Origin: Dickeya oryzae
Lineage (GTDB): Bacteria > Pseudomonadota > Gammaproteobacteria > Enterobacterales > Enterobacteriaceae
Length of the DNA: 64,000 nucleotides
Direction of reading: 5' to 3'
Assembly: GCF_009372235.1 (NCBI RefSeq)
Contig: NZ_ML762920.1
Coordinates: 1 to 64,000, forward strand
In this document: positions 1 to 11,812 of the stretch, one piece after another
How positions within the stretch are numbered: position 1 is the first letter of the stretch
How the letters are laid out: each line of letters begins with the position of its first letter
Program-made: the position numbers and the translations under genes
The notes under the pieces: generated by a model
Databases searched by the model: none
Seen by the model: the letters and a program-made list of their open reading frames with translations, nothing else
Told to the model about the DNA's origin: nothing

Positions 1-108
1 GTCCATGTGAAGACATGAACCCTTTTTACATCAGCCACCGGATCGGTCAACCGATCCTTAAACGATCGGCATTAGCCATCTGGCGGTTTTTTTGTGTCTG
101 AAAGTCGA
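1..108. other. Palindrome-rich region downstream of kdsA
   Basis: No gene is visible. A perfect 8-bp inverted repeat with a 2-nt loop lies at 40-57 (GGATCGGT then ACCGATCC). The right arm also pairs with GATCGG at 64-69, so two alternative hairpins share bases. A run of seven T follows at about 86-92 on the plus strand. It may be a termination region for a plus-strand gene left of the window or a bidirectional terminator; the role is inferred. Confidence 0.35.
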
Positions 109-972
<864 letters not shown>

Positions 973-1019
973 TTATTGTCGGATAAATCAGATATTCGGA
1001 TTTCCGGTTATGCCCCGAA

Positions 1020-1829
1020 CTAATGCAGCACAATCTGCTTATGTTCAATGGAGTGAATCTGTTTTTTGATCATGTCGCTGACCGGGTCTTCCGGGCACTG
1101 CTCTACAAAGTAACTCAGATCTGACAACGCGATATGATCGCAGTCTAACTGTGCATAAATCAAACCACGGTCACGAATTTCATACGGGTCTTCAGGGTCA
1201 AACTGCAACACAGCCTCACTGGCACGCAGCGCCAGCTCCATCTGCTTTTCTTCCATTAGTGCGACCTTGAGCGTATCTAACAGCTTGCGGACAATCATCA
1301 CGTTTTCCGCTTCATCCAGATCGCTATCCAGCAGTCTGGCAGAGGGGCCGATATTGCCTTTCAGCCAGACTTCAAGCACATGCTCGCTCAGCGTGTCGCC
1401 ATTTAGCGGATTAATCAGCCACATTTCATCATCGAGCCAATCCGCGCGTAAAATAAGTTGGGTGGGGAAAATTACAGGCATCAGTGGCAGGTCCAGCTGA
1501 TGAGCGATATGCAGGAAGATAATCCCGAGCGACACCGGCATCCCTTGTCGGGTAGCCAGCACTTTGTCCAGCCATAGCACGTCAGACAAATGATACACAC
1601 CGCTGGCACCGCCAAAACCCCAGGTATGGAAAAAGAGGTCAATCAACTGCTCCAGTTGTTGATCCTGATCCAAGTCGGCGGAGATGGTCACTCGCGCTTC
1701 ATCAACAAGCTGTTGCAGATTTTGCTTCACTTCCTGCGCGGAAAAATCGCGACGTATCGACTGGGAAACCAGGATCACACCTTCGCTTAAGGATGACTGG
1801 TTAAATTCAAAATCAGCAATAGAACTCAT
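1020..1829 (-). CDS. sirB1: SirB1 family protein (transglutaminase-like plus TPR)
   Basis: Homologue of E. coli YchA/SirB1, 269 residues. The N-terminal two thirds are the transglutaminase-like SirB1 domain (VYHLSDVLWLDKVLATRQG and SLGIIFLHIAHQL near residues 75-110). The C-terminal third carries tetratricopeptide-like helices (ALRASEAVLQFDPEDPYEIRDRG). The molecular function is not established; the Salmonella name comes from an effect on invasion gene expression. It lies between prmC and kdsA as in E. coli, but the neighbour sirB2 survives only as a fragment. The ATG at 1829 gives the usual N terminus MSSIADFEF. Confidence 0.9.
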   Translation of the reverse strand: MSSIADFEFNQSSLSEGVILVSQSIRRDFSAQEVKQNLQQLVDEARVTISADLDQDQQLEQLIDLFFHTWGFGGASGVYHLSDVLWLDKVLATRQGMPVSLGIIFLHIAHQLDLPLMPVIFPTQLILRADWLDDEMWLINPLNGDTLSEHVLEVWLKGNIGPSARLLDSDLDEAENVMIVRKLLDTLKVALMEEKQMELALRASEAVLQFDPEDPYEIRDRGLIYAQLDCDHIALSDLSYFVEQCPEDPVSDMIKKQIHSIEHKQIVLH

Positions 1830-1839
1830 AGTTATTCCA

Positions 1840-2050
1840 TCAAAGCAAAGATAACGTCAGCTGCACGCCTGAAAAGCAAACTTCATAACCGATGCCCACA
1901 CGCCCAGCGAGTCCGGTCGCGCCAGCGAATCCGATAATAATGCCAAATCGCGTGTTCGTCAGCAGCACTGTCTGGAACCTCAAGCGATAATGGCCGCTAA
2001 TCATTACCAATGTGATCCTGTTCAAGTTGTGTTACCAGAAGCCCCAACAG
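1840..2050 (-). pseudogene. sirB2: Probable relic of sirB2 (ychQ)
   Basis: In E. coli an intact sirB2, a membrane protein of about 130 residues, sits between prmC and sirB1. Here only about 220 bp separate them, too short for the gene. The minus-strand frame ending at 1840 reads ITLVMISGHYRL, then LLTNTRFGIIIGF. This resembles the SirB2 segment with an SG(I/V)AL stretch followed by HYPFTPQ and WLTEKLFGVIIYI. The N-terminal half is missing and the frame has lost the family pattern after that point. I read it as a decayed, internally deleted copy. The resemblance was judged by eye over about 30 residues, so the call is moderate. Confidence 0.45.
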
Positions 2051-2052
2051 GT

Positions 2053-2904
2053 TTAGCGCTTGTCAGGCGAACAGGCTGACCATTGCCCCAACGTCACCCG
2101 CTCATTATCACCATAATCACGGTGTGTTTTCACCTGAACAAACCCCTGCTGCGACAACAGTTTCCGAACCGACTCACCCTGCTGCCAGCCATGCTCGAGC
2201 AGTAGCCAGCCGCCATCCAGCAGGAAATCACCTGCCTGTCGGATAATGTGCTGTAAATCAGCCAATCCCTGTGCGCCCGCTACCAATGCACTGGCTGGCT
2301 CAAAGCGCACATCACCACATGACAGGTGCGGGTCATGTTCATCAATATACGGTGGGTTGCTGACGATGACGGCAAATCGCTCTTCGCCCAACGGCGAAAA
2401 CCAATCGCCCGGCAAAAATCGGGCGTTATGGATCCCCAGTCGGCTGGCATTCTGGCTTGCCAACGCGACCGCATCCGGTTGGCGATCAATACCCACAACC
2501 TGACAGTCAGGTCGTTCATGGGCAATGGCCAATGCTATCGCCCCGGTACCGGTCCCTAGGTCCAACACCGATGACGCACCGTCAGGCAAATGCGCCAATG
2601 CCTGCTCGACCAGACATTCAGTATCCGGTCGCGGGATCAGCGTCGCTGGCGATACCGCCAACGGTAACGACCAAAATTCCCTATACCCAACCAAATAAGC
2701 AATCGGTTCGCCGGTTACACGCCGTGCCAGCAGGGACTCCAGCGTTAGTGCTTCGTCGTCAGTCAGTTCAGTTTCGCCAAACGCCAGCAGAAACGTACGG
2801 CGTTTACCGGTCACATGCTCCAGCAGGATTTCGGCATCGCGCTTCGGGCTATCACTTGCCTGAAGCCGGACTGTCGCCTGTCGCAGCCAGTGCTGATAAT
2901 TCAT
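2053..2904 (-). CDS. prmC: Peptide chain release factor N5-glutamine methyltransferase PrmC
   Basis: Methylates the glutamine of the GGQ motif in release factors RF1 and RF2 using S-adenosylmethionine; needed for full termination activity. The 283-residue protein has an N-terminal helical substrate-binding domain, then a Rossmann methyltransferase fold with the SAM loop [12 protein letters not shown] near residue 115 and the catalytic NPPY motif (VSNPPYID) near 185. Its ATG overlaps the prfA stop by 4 nt, so it is translationally coupled to its own substrate gene. Length and order match E. coli. Confidence 0.97.
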   Translation of the reverse strand: MNYQHWLRQATVRLQASDSPKRDAEILLEHVTGKRRTFLLAFGETELTDDEALTLESLLARRVTGEPIAYLVGYREFWSLPLAVSPATLIPRPDTECLVEQALAHLPDGASSVLDLGTGTGAIALAIAHERPDCQVVGIDRQPDAVALASQNASRLGIHNARFLPGDWFSPLGEERFAVIVSNPPYIDEHDPHLSCGDVRFEPASALVAGAQGLADLQHIIRQAGDFLLDGGWLLLEHGWQQGESVRKLLSQQGFVQVKTHRDYGDNERVTLGQWSACSPDKR

Positions 2905-3986
2905 TGATCCTGCTCAGCCAGCGCTGCCAGTTGGTCAGCCTGATATTCCTGGACGATAGGCTGAATCAACATATCCAGTTTACCTTCCATCGCTTCATCC
3001 AACCGATAGAGCGTCAGGTTAATACGATGATCCGTGACTCGCCCTTGGGGGAAATTGTAGGTTCGGATACGGTCAGAGCGGTCACCACTTCCTAACAAGT
3101 TGCGTCGGGTAGAGGCCTCTTCCTGTTGACGCTTATGCATTTCCGCAGCACGAATACGGGCAGCCAACACCGACAACGCCTTGGCTTTATTCTTGTGCTG
3201 CGAACGCTCGTCCTGACACTCCACCACAATGCCGGTTGGCAGGTGGGTAATACGGATAGCGGAATCCGTGGTGTTGACGTGCTGCCCGCCCGCACCGGAG
3301 GAGCGGAAGGTATCGATCTTCAAATCAGAAGGATTGATGTCAGGTAACTCGGCTTCCGGCACTTCCGGCATTACCGCCACCGTACAGGCGGACGTATGAA
3401 TTCGGCCCTGAGATTCGGTGGCTGGCACACGCTGAACACGGTGACCACCGGATTCGAATTTCAATTGCCCATAAGCGCCATCACCAATGACCTTGGCAAT
3501 CATTTCTTTGTAGCCACCGTGTTCACCGTCACTCGCGCTCATGATTTCGACCTTCCAGCGGCGGGACTCAGCATAGCGGCTGTACATACGAAACAGGTCA
3601 CCGGCGAATAACGCCGCTTCATCACCACCTGTACCGGCGCGGATTTCCAGAAAACAGCCACGTTCATCATCAGGATCTTTTGGCAACAGCAGCACTTGCA
3701 GTTGTTGTTCCAGATCTTCACTGGCTACTTTAGCTGCTTTCAGTTCGTCCTGGGCCAAATCACGCATTTCAGGATCATCCAGCATCAATTCAGCCGTTTC
3801 GATATCATCCTGCGTCTGCTGCCAGCGCTCAAAGCAACGGGTAATGTCGGTAAGTTGCGCGTACTCGCGGGACAACGCCCGGAAACGGTCCATATCGGCA
3901 ATCACACTGGGTTCCCCCAGCAGCGCCTGTACTTCTTCATGGCGCTCTTGTAACGCTTCCAGTTTGGCAACAATAGAAGACTTCAT
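2901..3986 (-). CDS. prfA: Peptide chain release factor 1 (RF1)
   Basis: Recognises UAA and UAG stop codons on the ribosome and triggers peptide release. The protein has 361 residues. The catalytic GGQ lies in [11 protein letters not shown] at about residues 230-240. The codon-recognition PxT motif is visible as VPATESQGR just before residue 200. Helical domain 1 occupies roughly the first 100 residues. It sits between hemA (47 bp upstream) and prmC (4-nt overlap), the conserved hemA-prfA-prmC arrangement. Nothing is unusual in length or motifs. Confidence 0.98.
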   Translation of the reverse strand: MKSSIVAKLEALQERHEEVQALLGEPSVIADMDRFRALSREYAQLTDITRCFERWQQTQDDIETAELMLDDPEMRDLAQDELKAAKVASEDLEQQLQVLLLPKDPDDERGCFLEIRAGTGGDEAALFAGDLFRMYSRYAESRRWKVEIMSASDGEHGGYKEMIAKVIGDGAYGQLKFESGGHRVQRVPATESQGRIHTSACTVAVMPEVPEAELPDINPSDLKIDTFRSSGAGGQHVNTTDSAIRITHLPTGIVVECQDERSQHKNKAKALSVLAARIRAAEMHKRQQEEASTRRNLLGSGDRSDRIRTYNFPQGRVTDHRINLTLYRLDEAMEGKLDMLIQPIVQEYQADQLAALAEQDQ

Positions 3987-4032
3987 GCGGGCAGTTCAAT
4001 CCTGTGTTGAATCATATGGGGGGAGAAGAATG

Positions 4033-5289
4033 CTAGTTCAGGCCGAGGCTGTCACGCAAAATCTGCAAACGCTCAACATCGCCATCGCGGGCGGCCTGCT
4101 GTAACGAACGGGTGGGCGCATGGATCAAGCGGTTGGTCAGGCGGTGCGTCAGTTCCTGTACGATGGCCTCAACATCACCACCATTCTGTATTGCCGCCAG
4201 CGCTTTGGTTGTCATCTCTTCACGCAGGCTATCCGCCTGAGAGCGATAATCCCGGATGGTATCTACCGCTGACTGCGCGCGCAACCACGCCATAAACTCT
4301 GAACACTCCTGCTCTACGATGGATTCAGCCTGAATCGCCGCCGCTTTGCGCTGCGCCAGATTGTGCTGAATGATCGCTTGCAGGTCATCCACGCTATACA
4401 GGTAAATATTCGGCAATCGCCCAACTTCCGGCTCGATGTCACGCGGTACCGCGATATCCACCATCAGCATCGGTTGGTTGCGACGCGTTTTCATCGTGCG
4501 CTCCATCATCCCTTTACCGATGATGGGTAATGTACTGGCGGTAGAGCTGATGACGATATCCGCCTGCGGTAAATGCGCGTCCAGCTCCGCCAGCGTAATG
4601 ACTTCGGCGCCCACCTCTTCGGCTAGCGCCTGAGCGCGCTCACGCGTACGGTTGGCAATCACCATCCGCTTCACACGGTGTTCACGCAAATGGCGGGATA
4701 CCAGCTCAATGGTTTCGCCGGCGCCAACCAACAGCACATTGACATCGGCCAGCGATTCAAAAATCTGCCGCGCCAGTGTACAGGCGGCAAACGCGACCGA
4801 TACCGCACTGGCACCAATATCCGTTTCGGTACGAACCCGTTTGGCGACGGTGAATGATTTCTGGAACATGCGCTCCAGATCGCCTGACAGCGAACGCTCA
4901 CGCTGAGAATCCGCAAACGCTTTTTTGACCTGCCCCAAAATCTGCGGTTCACCCAGCACCAGAGAATCCAGCCCGCTGGCGACACGCATCAGATGGCTAA
5001 CGGCAGCGTTGCCTTCATGCCAGTAAAGATTTTTGCGGATATCATCAGGGTTGAGCTGGTGATAATCACACAGCCAGGCGATCAACTGTTCGTGCCGGTT
5101 GTCCTGCTCTTCCACACTGAGATACAGCTCAGTGCGGTTACAGGTAGACAACAACACACCGCCTTGAACCAACGGTTGTTGTAACAGACTGTGCAGCGCC
5201 TGCCCCTGTCTGTCCGGCGAGAACGCAACGCGCTCGCGAAGAGAGACGGGTGCTGTTTTATGATTGATACCAAGCGCAAGCAGGGTCAT
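4033..5289 (-). CDS. hemA: Glutamyl-tRNA reductase HemA
   Basis: Reduces glutamyl-tRNA(Glu) with NADPH to glutamate-1-semialdehyde, the first committed step of C5-pathway tetrapyrrole synthesis. The protein has 418 residues. The nucleophilic cysteine is Cys50 in [10 protein letters not shown]. The NADPH domain follows ([18 protein letters not shown]) and a C-terminal dimerisation helix closes it. The conserved GINHKTAPV opens the protein at residues 7-15. The gene is divergent from lolB across 210 bp and heads the hemA-prfA-prmC run. Confidence 0.98.
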   Translation of the reverse strand: MTLLALGINHKTAPVSLRERVAFSPDRQGQALHSLLQQPLVQGGVLLSTCNRTELYLSVEEQDNRHEQLIAWLCDYHQLNPDDIRKNLYWHEGNAAVSHLMRVASGLDSLVLGEPQILGQVKKAFADSQRERSLSGDLERMFQKSFTVAKRVRTETDIGASAVSVAFAACTLARQIFESLADVNVLLVGAGETIELVSRHLREHRVKRMVIANRTRERAQALAEEVGAEVITLAELDAHLPQADIVISSTASTLPIIGKGMMERTMKTRRNQPMLMVDIAVPRDIEPEVGRLPNIYLYSVDDLQAIIQHNLAQRKAAAIQAESIVEQECSEFMAWLRAQSAVDTIRDYRSQADSLREEMTTKALAAIQNGGDVEAIVQELTHRLTNRLIHAPTRSLQQAARDGDVERLQILRDSLGLN

Positions 5290-5499
5290 GGTCTACAGAG
5301 TAATCCCGGTGTTAGTATGGGTTTCATCTAAGGGGCATTCTACTTGAAGCCTGCGGGCAAGAAAAGTAACCCCAATTGACTAGACTCACGTCATCAACGT
5401 CTTACCAGGTAACATCACAAGGATTGACGCTGCCAGCCAACCCCGCTAGCGTGACGCCTTGTTGTGAACCTATGATGCTTGTAACAGGACCTCTTCGAC

Positions 5500-6120
5500 A
5501 TGCCCAATAAACCCACCCAAGCCTTACGGTTACTGCCTTTGGCGAGTGTGTTACTGACTGCCTGTACCCTGACTCAGCCCTCCTTGCCGGGTAAAAAAAC
5601 CACCTCTCCCGAGTGGCGTGAACACGAGCAGAAAGTACAAAATTTGACCCACTATCAAACGCGCGGCTCGTTTGCCTATATTTCTGATAGGAAAAAACTG
5701 TATGCCCGTTTTTTCTGGCAGCAGCCTTCCCCACAGCGCTACCGTCTGTTACTTACCAACCCGCTTGGCGGCACGGAACTGGAACTTCAGGCAAGCCCGG
5801 AGCTGGTGCAGATAACCGACAATCAGGGCAAACGCTATATGGGTAAAGACGCGCAGTACATGGTTCAACAGTTAACCGGCATGGCGATTCCGCTCGACAA
5901 CTTACGCCAGTGGATGCTTGGCCTGCCGGGTGACGCTCAGGATTTCACACTGGATGAACATGCTCTGCTGCACAGCGTCAACTATCAGCAAGGCGATCAG
6001 CACTGGAATGTCTCTTACCTGTCTTATACCGATGGCCCGTTGCCATTGCCGCAGAATCTGGAACTGACTCAGGGCGAGCAGCGCATCAAACTGAAAATGG
6101 ACAACTGGACGACGCAATAA
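5500..6120 (+). CDS. lolB: Outer-membrane lipoprotein receptor LolB
   Basis: Accepts lipoproteins from periplasmic LolA and inserts them into the outer membrane. The 206-residue precursor begins with a lipoprotein signal peptide and a lipobox ending LLTAC at about residue 22, so the mature protein is lipid-anchored. The body reads as the LolB half-barrel fold (YQTRGSFAYIS, ARFFWQQPSPQRYRLLLTNPLGGTELEL in two parts). It is followed after 3 nt by ispE in the same direction, the usual lolB-ispE-prs order, and is divergent from hemA. Confidence 0.95.
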   Translation: MPNKPTQALRLLPLASVLLTACTLTQPSLPGKKTTSPEWREHEQKVQNLTHYQTRGSFAYISDRKKLYARFFWQQPSPQRYRLLLTNPLGGTELELQASPELVQITDNQGKRYMGKDAQYMVQQLTGMAIPLDNLRQWMLGLPGDAQDFTLDEHALLHSVNYQQGDQHWNVSYLSYTDGPLPLPQNLELTQGEQRIKLKMDNWTTQ

Positions 6121-6123
6121 ATC

Positions 6124-6996
6124 ATGGCGACTGCAAGCAACCGCTGGCCTTCCCCGGCCAAGCTGAATCTGTTTTTGTATATCACTGGCCGCCGACCGGA
6201 CGGGTATCATAATCTGCAAACGCTGTTTCAGTTTCTGGACTACGGCGATACGCTGACCATTACCCCACGTCAGGATCAAGACATCGTGCTGCTGACGCCA
6301 TTGCCCGATGTTCCCGATGAACAAAACCTGGTGGTTCGTGCCGCCCGTTTGTTGCAGGCGTGGTGCCAACAGGCTGGATTACCGTTTGCCGGTGCTGATA
6401 TTGGTATCGATAAACGTCTGCCGATGGGGGGCGGTCTGGGTGGTGGCTCCTCGAATGCCGCCACCGTGCTGGTGGCACTCAATCAGTTGTGGCACAGTCA
6501 GGTCCCCGTGGACACACTGGCCGCGCTGGGCCTGAAACTGGGGGCGGACGTACCGGTATTTGTACACGGGCACGCCGCATTCGCCGAAGGGGTGGGAGAA
6601 CAATTAACCCCTGCTTCACCTGCGGAAAAATGGTATCTGGTGGTGCATCCCGGTGTGAGTATTCCTACCCCGCTCATCTTCGGCGATCCAGACCTGACAC
6701 GAGACACGCCAGTACGCCCATTGTCACAGTTACTGACACAAACTTTCAGCAACGATTGTGAAGCCGTCGTAAGAAAACGTTTTCGTGAGGTTGAAGAGCG
6801 ACTTTTATGGCTGTTAGAATACGCACCGTCGCGCCTGACTGGCACCGGCGCTTGCGTGTTTGCCGAATTCGACACCGAGTCCGCCGCTCGTCAGGTGTTA
6901 GACCGGGCCCCGGAAGGTTTACAGGGTTTTGTTGCCCGTGGAATGAACGTTTCTCCACTGCAACAACAGCTTTCCGGGCAATTTAAGGGTTGCTAA
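6124..6996 (+). CDS. ispE: 4-diphosphocytidyl-2-C-methyl-D-erythritol kinase IspE
   Basis: ATP-dependent kinase of the MEP isoprenoid pathway that phosphorylates the 2-hydroxyl of CDP-methylerythritol. The 290-residue protein is a GHMP kinase. The N-terminal motif [21 protein letters not shown] binds substrate in part, and the glycine-rich ATP loop [14 protein letters not shown] lies near residue 100. A C-terminal GTGACVF matches the third GHMP motif. It starts 3 nt after the lolB stop and is probably co-transcribed with it. Confidence 0.97.
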   Translation: MATASNRWPSPAKLNLFLYITGRRPDGYHNLQTLFQFLDYGDTLTITPRQDQDIVLLTPLPDVPDEQNLVVRAARLLQAWCQQAGLPFAGADIGIDKRLPMGGGLGGGSSNAATVLVALNQLWHSQVPVDTLAALGLKLGADVPVFVHGHAAFAEGVGEQLTPASPAEKWYLVVHPGVSIPTPLIFGDPDLTRDTPVRPLSQLLTQTFSNDCEAVVRKRFREVEERLLWLLEYAPSRLTGTGACVFAEFDTESAARQVLDRAPEGLQGFVARGMNVSPLQQQLSGQFKGC

Positions 6997-8073
<1,077 letters not shown>

Positions 8074-8096
8074 TCGATATTTCGGTTAGCAAGGCG

Positions 8097-8132
8097 ACGC
8101 CACCGGGGCATTATTATCCGGTGGCGTTTTTA
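8097..8132 (+). terminator. Rho-independent terminator of prs
   Basis: Perfect 10-bp stem (ACGCCACCGG at 8097-8106 and CCGGTGGCGT at 8118-8127) with an 11-nt loop, running into a T tract. It lies 24 bp after the prs stop. Confidence 0.9.
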
Positions 8133-8403
8133 TTGGCATCACATTATGACGATGCGTATTATTTATACCCGTCTTTATTCTTCTTACCCGATGCCGGTGA
8201 ATATTTCCCCCGCCTCATTCGGGTTGCAGGGCAACACGTTCTTATTTTGAACATTCATACGTTGAACATTCACAGCTGAACGATGCGCCTGGCCTCGTTA
8301 TGGCTCGAGTAAAACACCAACACACGCCTGCAACGTGAAATATGACGTATATATAACCCCGCCTGCGACCGACGAGTCAATTGCGTCTTGAGCTACACAT
8401 GAC
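8133..8403. other. Intergenic region between prs and ychH
   Basis: Together with the prs terminator this makes a 330-bp stretch without a gene. The only structure I see is an 11-bp direct repeat, TTGAACATTCA, at 8247-8257 and 8262-8272, with a weaker third TGAAC at 8277. No convincing reading frame is present on either strand. Confidence 0.4.
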
Positions 8404-8673
8404 TTAAGGGTGACGCTCACGGCGACAGCGTTTATCAAAGTGTTTCAGCCACCAGTAACGGTCCGTCACACTCTCACGACCACTAATACGTGCGCCAGTC
8501 AGCCACAAAATAGCGCCAGCAAAAATAGCCAGTAACTCTACATAATAGAGCGACCCCGGCAGATTTAATTCAGGCAGCTGATTAGCAATCGAATACGCTA
8601 TTCCTGAAACCATAAGCAACAGACCCAATCCCATGAATGCGTTGCCCACTCTCACAGCATTTCTACGTTTCAT
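8404..8673 (-). CDS. ychH: YchH-like small inner-membrane protein
   Basis: Homologue of E. coli YchH, a stress-related membrane protein of about 90 residues of unknown mechanism. The 89-residue protein begins MKRRNAVRVGNAFMGLGLLLM. It has two hydrophobic segments, residues about 12-30 and 42-62, and the conserved end DRYWW then HFDKRCRR. It sits between prs and pth on the opposite strand, as in E. coli. The ATG at 8673 is preceded by GGAGGTG, a strong ribosome-binding site. Confidence 0.88.
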   Translation of the reverse strand: MKRRNAVRVGNAFMGLGLLLMVSGIAYSIANQLPELNLPGSLYYVELLAIFAGAILWLTGARISGRESVTDRYWWLKHFDKRCRRERHP

Positions 8674-8928
8674 ATTTCACCTCCAGAAATATCCAGTGGA
8701 AATAATCAGACCACGGTGAATAATTAAAATAGTGCTGCGTGTCCTTCTGATCTTGCTCACAGTATAAGCAGCCCCTCCGCCTGAGGTTGCGTGAAGGATC
8801 ACATGTTGGCGATCAACAGCCCCTGCGTTACACTACCAGCTTTGCCAATTCCCCAGATACGTGGCACGCCCCTGGCCGTTTGAAAACGTATCGAGTGAGT
8901 CGTGTCCAATAATGAGTGGTATGCAACT

Positions 8929-9516
8929 GTGAGTGGTATCAAATTGATTGTAGGTCTGGCGAACCCTGGTGCCGAATACGCCGCCACCCGCCACAATGCG
9001 GGCGCCTGGTACGTTGACCGCCTGGCAGACGCCTACCGGCAGCCGCTGAAAGAAGAGAGTAAATTTTTCGGCTATACCGCACGCCTGTCTCTGGCAGGCA
9101 ACGATGTACGTTTGCTGGTGCCCACAACGTTCATGAACCTGAGCGGTAAAGCCGTGGCCGCCATGGCAACGTTTTATCGCATCCAACCTGATGAAATTTT
9201 GGTGGCACACGATGAGCTGGACCTCCCCCCTGGCGTCGCCAAGCTGAAACTCGGCGGTGGCCACGGTGGTCACAATGGGCTGAAAGATATCGTCAGTAAA
9301 CTGGGCAATAACCCCAATTTCCACCGTTTACGCATCGGCATCGGTCATCCGGGCGATAAAAACAAAGTGGTGGGATTCGTGCTCGGTAAGCCGCCCGTCA
9401 GCGAACAGACGCTGATCGATCAGGCCATCGACGAATCCTTGCGCTGTACCGATATTTTGATGAAAGAAGACATGGTCAAAGCCATGAACCGCCTGCATGC
9501 GTTCAAAGCGTCATGA
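8929..9516 (+). CDS. pth: Peptidyl-tRNA hydrolase Pth
   Basis: Cleaves peptidyl-tRNA released from stalled ribosomes and recycles tRNA. From the chosen start it has 195 residues against 194 in E. coli. The catalytic histidine is in ATRHNAGAW near residue 22. The substrate cleft includes [11 protein letters not shown] and HDELDLPPG, and the [13 protein letters not shown] loop is intact. Two in-frame GTG codons are possible, at 8902 and 8929. I chose 8929 because the protein then begins like E. coli Pth ([13 protein letters not shown]), although neither has a strong ribosome-binding site. ychF follows in the same direction. Confidence 0.93.
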   Translation: MSGIKLIVGLANPGAEYAATRHNAGAWYVDRLADAYRQPLKEESKFFGYTARLSLAGNDVRLLVPTTFMNLSGKAVAAMATFYRIQPDEILVAHDELDLPPGVAKLKLGGGHGGHNGLKDIVSKLGNNPNFHRLRIGIGHPGDKNKVVGFVLGKPPVSEQTLIDQAIDESLRCTDILMKEDMVKAMNRLHAFKAS

Positions 9517-9645
9517 TCAAGTATCGGGCGGATCGAGTTCATGCCGCATTATGTGTATAATTAGCATCAAGACTGACTTTTTCCATTCTGACAGGCTTTT
9601 TACACGTAAAGCCTGATGATTAGTGATTTTTAAGGTGACATAAAC

Positions 9646-10737
9646 ATGGGATTCAAATGCGGTATCGTTGGGCTGCCTAACGTGGGTAAATCTACTCTGT
9701 TCAACGCGCTGACCAAAGCCGGTATCGAAGCGGCCAACTTTCCGTTTTGTACTATCGAACCCAACACTGGCGTTGTGCCCATGCCGGATCTCCGCCTCGA
9801 CCAACTGGCTGAGATCGTCAAGCCGCAGCGTACCATCCCCACCACCATGGAATTTGTGGATATCGCTGGTCTGGTAAAAGGTGCCTCCAAAGGTGAAGGT
9901 CTGGGTAACCAGTTCCTGACTAACATCCGTGAAACCGAAGCCATCGGCCATGTGGTACGTTGCTTTGAGAATGAAAATATCATCCACGTTGCGGGTAAAG
10001 TGAACCCGGCGGAAGATATCGATACCATTAACACCGAACTGGCGCTAGCGGATCTGGATACCTGTGAACGTGCGCTACACCGTGTGCAGAAGAAAGCCAA
10101 AGGCGGCGACAAAGACGCGAAAATTGAGCAAGCGGCGCTGGAAAAATGCCTGCCACAACTGGAAAAGGCTGGCATGCTTCGCGCCTTAGACCTGAGTGCA
10201 GAAGAGAAAGCCGCCATTCGTTACCTGAGCTTCCTGACGTTAAAGCCGACCATGTACATTGCCAACGTTAATGAAGACGGTTTCGAAAACAACCCCTACC
10301 TGGATCAGGTGCGTGAAATCGCTGCCAGTGAAGGTTCGGTGGTGGTTCCTGTCTGTGCGGCGGTGGAGTCAGACATTGCCGAGTTGGACGACGCCGAGCG
10401 CGACGAATTCATGGCTGAACTGGGCCTGGAAGAACCGGGGCTAAACCGCGTGATTCGTGCTGGTTACAAACTGCTGAACCTGCAGACCTATTTCACCGCC
10501 GGGGTGAAAGAAGTCCGCGCCTGGACCATCCCGGTCGGTGCGACGGCTCCGCAGGCAGCCGGTAAAATTCATACCGACTTCGAGAAAGGCTTTATCCGCG
10601 CCCAAACCATCGCCTTTGATGATTTCATCACTTACAAAGGTGAACAAGGTGCCAAAGAAGCCGGTAAAATGCGTTCAGAAGGGAAAGAATATATCGTTAA
10701 AGACGGCGATATTATGAACTTCCTGTTCAACGTCTAA
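9646..10737 (+). CDS. ychF: Redox-regulated ATPase YchF (Obg-like)
   Basis: Universally conserved OLA1/YchF P-loop protein that hydrolyses ATP rather than GTP, associates with ribosomes and is linked to oxidative stress responses. The 363-residue protein has the P-loop GLPNVGKST at residues 8-16 and a [14 protein letters not shown] switch II near 70. A coiled helical insertion follows in the middle, then NVNED, and the C-terminal TGS domain (residues about 280-363). It lies 129 bp after pth in the conserved pth-ychF pair. A terminator follows. Confidence 0.97.
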   Translation: MGFKCGIVGLPNVGKSTLFNALTKAGIEAANFPFCTIEPNTGVVPMPDLRLDQLAEIVKPQRTIPTTMEFVDIAGLVKGASKGEGLGNQFLTNIRETEAIGHVVRCFENENIIHVAGKVNPAEDIDTINTELALADLDTCERALHRVQKKAKGGDKDAKIEQAALEKCLPQLEKAGMLRALDLSAEEKAAIRYLSFLTLKPTMYIANVNEDGFENNPYLDQVREIAASEGSVVVPVCAAVESDIAELDDAERDEFMAELGLEEPGLNRVIRAGYKLLNLQTYFTAGVKEVRAWTIPVGATAPQAAGKIHTDFEKGFIRAQTIAFDDFITYKGEQGAKEAGKMRSEGKEYIVKDGDIMNFLFNV

Positions 10738-10795
10738 ATAAAATCGGTGGTCTGATAAGGTCTCATAAAATCTTATCAAGACTAACAAACCTTTT

Positions 10796-10824
10796 AAAAT
10801 CCACGCAGTTGCGTGGATTTTTTT
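10796..10824 (+). terminator. Rho-independent terminator of ychF
   Basis: Stem ATCCACGC / GCGTGGAT with loop AGTT and a run of T from 10818, about 60 bp after the ychF stop. The flanking A and T tracts extend the pairing. Confidence 0.9.
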
Positions 10825-11014
10825 ATTGCATAGTGTTTCAAATGAGTTCGCCACAGCTCGGCCACGATGAAGACTCAGTTAGTCATGTCAGCTTGTTCAC
10901 CCGTTTCGCCAGCCTGCTACAAACTCAGATGACCGTGCGTTGAACATCCAATAACCGTTGTGATCCGGAGGCTGAAATCGTGGCAGAACCGGATTCTTTC
11001 CGATCCGGTTGGTC

Positions 11015-11707
11015 TTACCAAGGAAGTGCAATTTTTTCATCGTTAGCTTTCTCGCCATAATATAGAGAAGGCAGGAAACGAGACAGGAACGTGAACTCAG
11101 TATAACAGTGCCGCATAAGCGCTAATCCAATTTCATCTGCGGGATTCGAAGGATCATCATCACTCATACCAAGAATAAAGCGGCTACGCAGCACGCATCC
11201 AAAAGGTGTATCTCGAACAACATGTAACATCTGCCCGTCCAATGGATCACCCTGGCTATCCAGTTCAGTGTCTTCACCGAAGCCTATCCTTGCAGCAATA
11301 ATTGCCGAGATACAATCGTCAGCCATCGCCTTTTCCACAGCCTTTTCTCCAAATATTGCTGCAGGATGATGGAATTTCAGACGGGCGGGGATGGGTGGGA
11401 CCTCAGCTAACGACTCGACGGCATATATGCTTGCGCCGTAAAAACTTTCTCCACGTTTCCAGTTGGCGTCCCAACCGCGATGCTCAACATGATCGATGGG
11501 ATGCCACCATTTTATATGCTGTGTCGTTTCAAAAAAGGTAAACCACCAGTCAATCATCCGTCCTTTGCAACCATGTAAGTCAGTGCGCACAGCGACCATC
11601 AGACTCCCATCATCCAGACGTTTAATGCCTGTCTCCAGTGGCATTGGCGAGGGATCAAGCAATGCTGAATGATCAAGCCATGGCCTGGCGATATCTTGTT
11701 TTCGCAT
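11015..11707 (-). CDS. PhlG/DAPG-hydrolase-like family protein
   Basis: The 230-residue protein resembles the 2,4-diacetylphloroglucinol hydrolase (PhlG) family, zinc-dependent enzymes that cleave a carbon-carbon bond in acylated phenolics. Seen: an aromatic-rich segment MIDWWFTFFETTQHIKWWHP near residues 55-75, and a C-terminal HCYTE giving the H-x3-E pattern expected for metal ligands. The substrate here is unknown and need not be DAPG; a plant or microbial phenolic is a fair inference. The ATG at 11707 is preceded by GGAG at good spacing; the longer frame to 11737 is not needed. It is divergent from a TetR gene, which probably controls it. Confidence 0.65.
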   Translation of the reverse strand: MRKQDIARPWLDHSALLDPSPMPLETGIKRLDDGSLMVAVRTDLHGCKGRMIDWWFTFFETTQHIKWWHPIDHVEHRGWDANWKRGESFYGASIYAVESLAEVPPIPARLKFHHPAAIFGEKAVEKAMADDCISAIIAARIGFGEDTELDSQGDPLDGQMLHVVRDTPFGCVLRSRFILGMSDDDPSNPADEIGLALMRHCYTEFTFLSRFLPSLYYGEKANDEKIALPW

Positions 11708-11740
11708 TTTTTTCTCCAGTAAAATCGGGAAATACACAAC

Positions 11741-11769
11741 ATTTAAGAAACTCAGTGCGTTTCCTAAAT
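11741..11769. promoter_or_regulatory. Palindromic operator between the PhlG-like gene and tetR
   Basis: Arms ATTTAAGAAAC (11741-11751) and GTTTCCTAAAT (11759-11769) pair at 10 of 11 positions around a 7-nt centre. It lies between the divergent starts at 11707 and 11813, 34 and 43 bp away. Position and symmetry fit a TetR dimer operator that could act on both promoters. This is inferred from geometry only. Confidence 0.65.
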
Positions 11770-11812
11770 ATAGCCGATAGAATGGTTATATGACAAGCCA
11801 AAAGGAGTTCAT

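Noticed and set aside
5402-5734. 110-codon minus-strand frame between hemA and lolB
   Set aside because: It overlaps the lolB signal peptide region in antisense and has no recognisable domain.
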